Positions 63,487 through 64,000 of a DNA stretch of 64,000 nucleotides are shown piece by piece. Origin of the DNA: Agarivorans aestuarii (lineage in GTDB: Bacteria > Pseudomonadota > Gammaproteobacteria > Enterobacterales > Celerinatantimonadaceae); assembly GCF_019670125.1 (NCBI RefSeq), contig NZ_AP023033.1, positions 186,001 to 250,000 of the forward strand. Reading direction: 5' to 3'. Below the pieces are notes generated by a model that was given only the letters and a program-made list of their open reading frames with translations, was not told the DNA's origin and did not search any database. The translations under genes were made by a program, and so were the position numbers. The number at the start of each line of letters is the position of its first letter. The stretch's first letter is position 1.

Positions 63487-63659
63487 AACTGGGTTTCTCT
63501 TATTGGTATACATTTTATAGCGCAGTCATAAGTCTACTTAAAATGCAGTTTTTGTCACGGTTAACAAAGCGATACCGCAAACTGCATCGCAGCTTTTTAG
63601 AGAAATTGCTGAAATGAAATTAAAGTTTTGTCACGCTTCGGTTAAAAAAATGTTCTAAA

Positions 63660-63677
63660 ATGTTCGTTTTCGAGCAT
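63660..63677. promoter_or_regulatory. GlpR operator upstream of glpK
   Basis: ATGTTCGTTTTCGAGCAT fits the GlpR consensus (ATGTTCG-N4-CGAACAT) with one mismatch in the right arm. A second ATGTTC half-site begins near 63650, 8 bases upstream. Confidence 0.85.
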
Positions 63678-63695
63678 AATAGACATAAATGCTAA

Positions 63696-64000
<305 letters not shown>

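Overview
The window is a chromosomal segment of a marine, facultative gammaproteobacterium of the Alteromonadales type. Agarivorans or Aliagarivorans would fit, but that is an inference from gene content and order, not a computed placement. The evidence is E. coli-like housekeeping synteny (pldB-yigL; def-fmt-rsmB-trkA with dprA-smg-yrdD divergent; glnA-ntrB-ntrC divergent from typA; yihY-dtd and yiiD) interrupted by carbohydrate-use genes, and a moderate GC content. No rRNA, tRNA, CRISPR array, prophage or transposase gene was seen. Two genes are cut by the window edges: a lipoprotein at the left (1..743) and glpK at the right (63714..64000).

Layout. 0-9 kb: truncated lipoprotein, yigL, pldB, a DUF2214 membrane protein, an EamA exporter, a DUF2500 protein, the envelope operon ydbH-ynbE-ydbL, a DUF1820 pair, a ~50-residue protein absent from ordinary ORF lists, and SirB2. 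9-18 kb: trkH, trkA, rsmB, fmt, def on the minus strand and, divergently, a LysM protein, dprA, smg and a topoisomerase-type zinc-finger protein. 18-25 kb: ntrC, ntrB, a DUF4124 protein and glnA, with a readable sigma-54 promoter and NtrC site, then typA. 25-32 kb: an orphan exosortase-type acyltransferase, two secreted proteins of unknown function, cardiolipin synthase, a SulP transporter, yihY and dtd.

32.4-47.2 kb is an accessory block lying between dtd and yiiD, which are neighbours in E. coli. It holds a LacI-family regulator, a GH1 beta-glucosidase, an MsmK/UgpC-type ABC ATPase with no permease or binding protein, a GH94 phosphorylase plus a 1076-residue GH116-like enzyme in one operon, a LamB-type sugar porin and a MalM-like lipoprotein. 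Near-identical GCGCTT-centred palindromes precede lacI, the GH116-GH94 operon and the porin, and one overlaps the porin start, so the locus reads as one beta-glucoside/beta-glucan oligosaccharide regulon. The 0.9 kb porin/GH116 intergenic region also carries a CRP-like site and five copies of TGTTTCATG. A MITE-like element lies near the right border.

47-64 kb: yiiD, a LysR regulator followed by two decayed copies of its own 3' end, an AsmA-family protein, the complete arnBCADTEF operon for aminoarabinose modification of lipid A, a small secreted protein, and the glycerol genes glpD, an MBL-fold hydrolase, glpR and glpK with GlpR operators upstream of glpD and glpK.

Most of the window is conventional. 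The most interesting parts are the glucan locus with its operator set and second repeated motif, the serial 3'-end scars behind the LysR gene, the shared 18-base motif upstream of both the porin and arnB, and the exosortase-type acyltransferase without partners.
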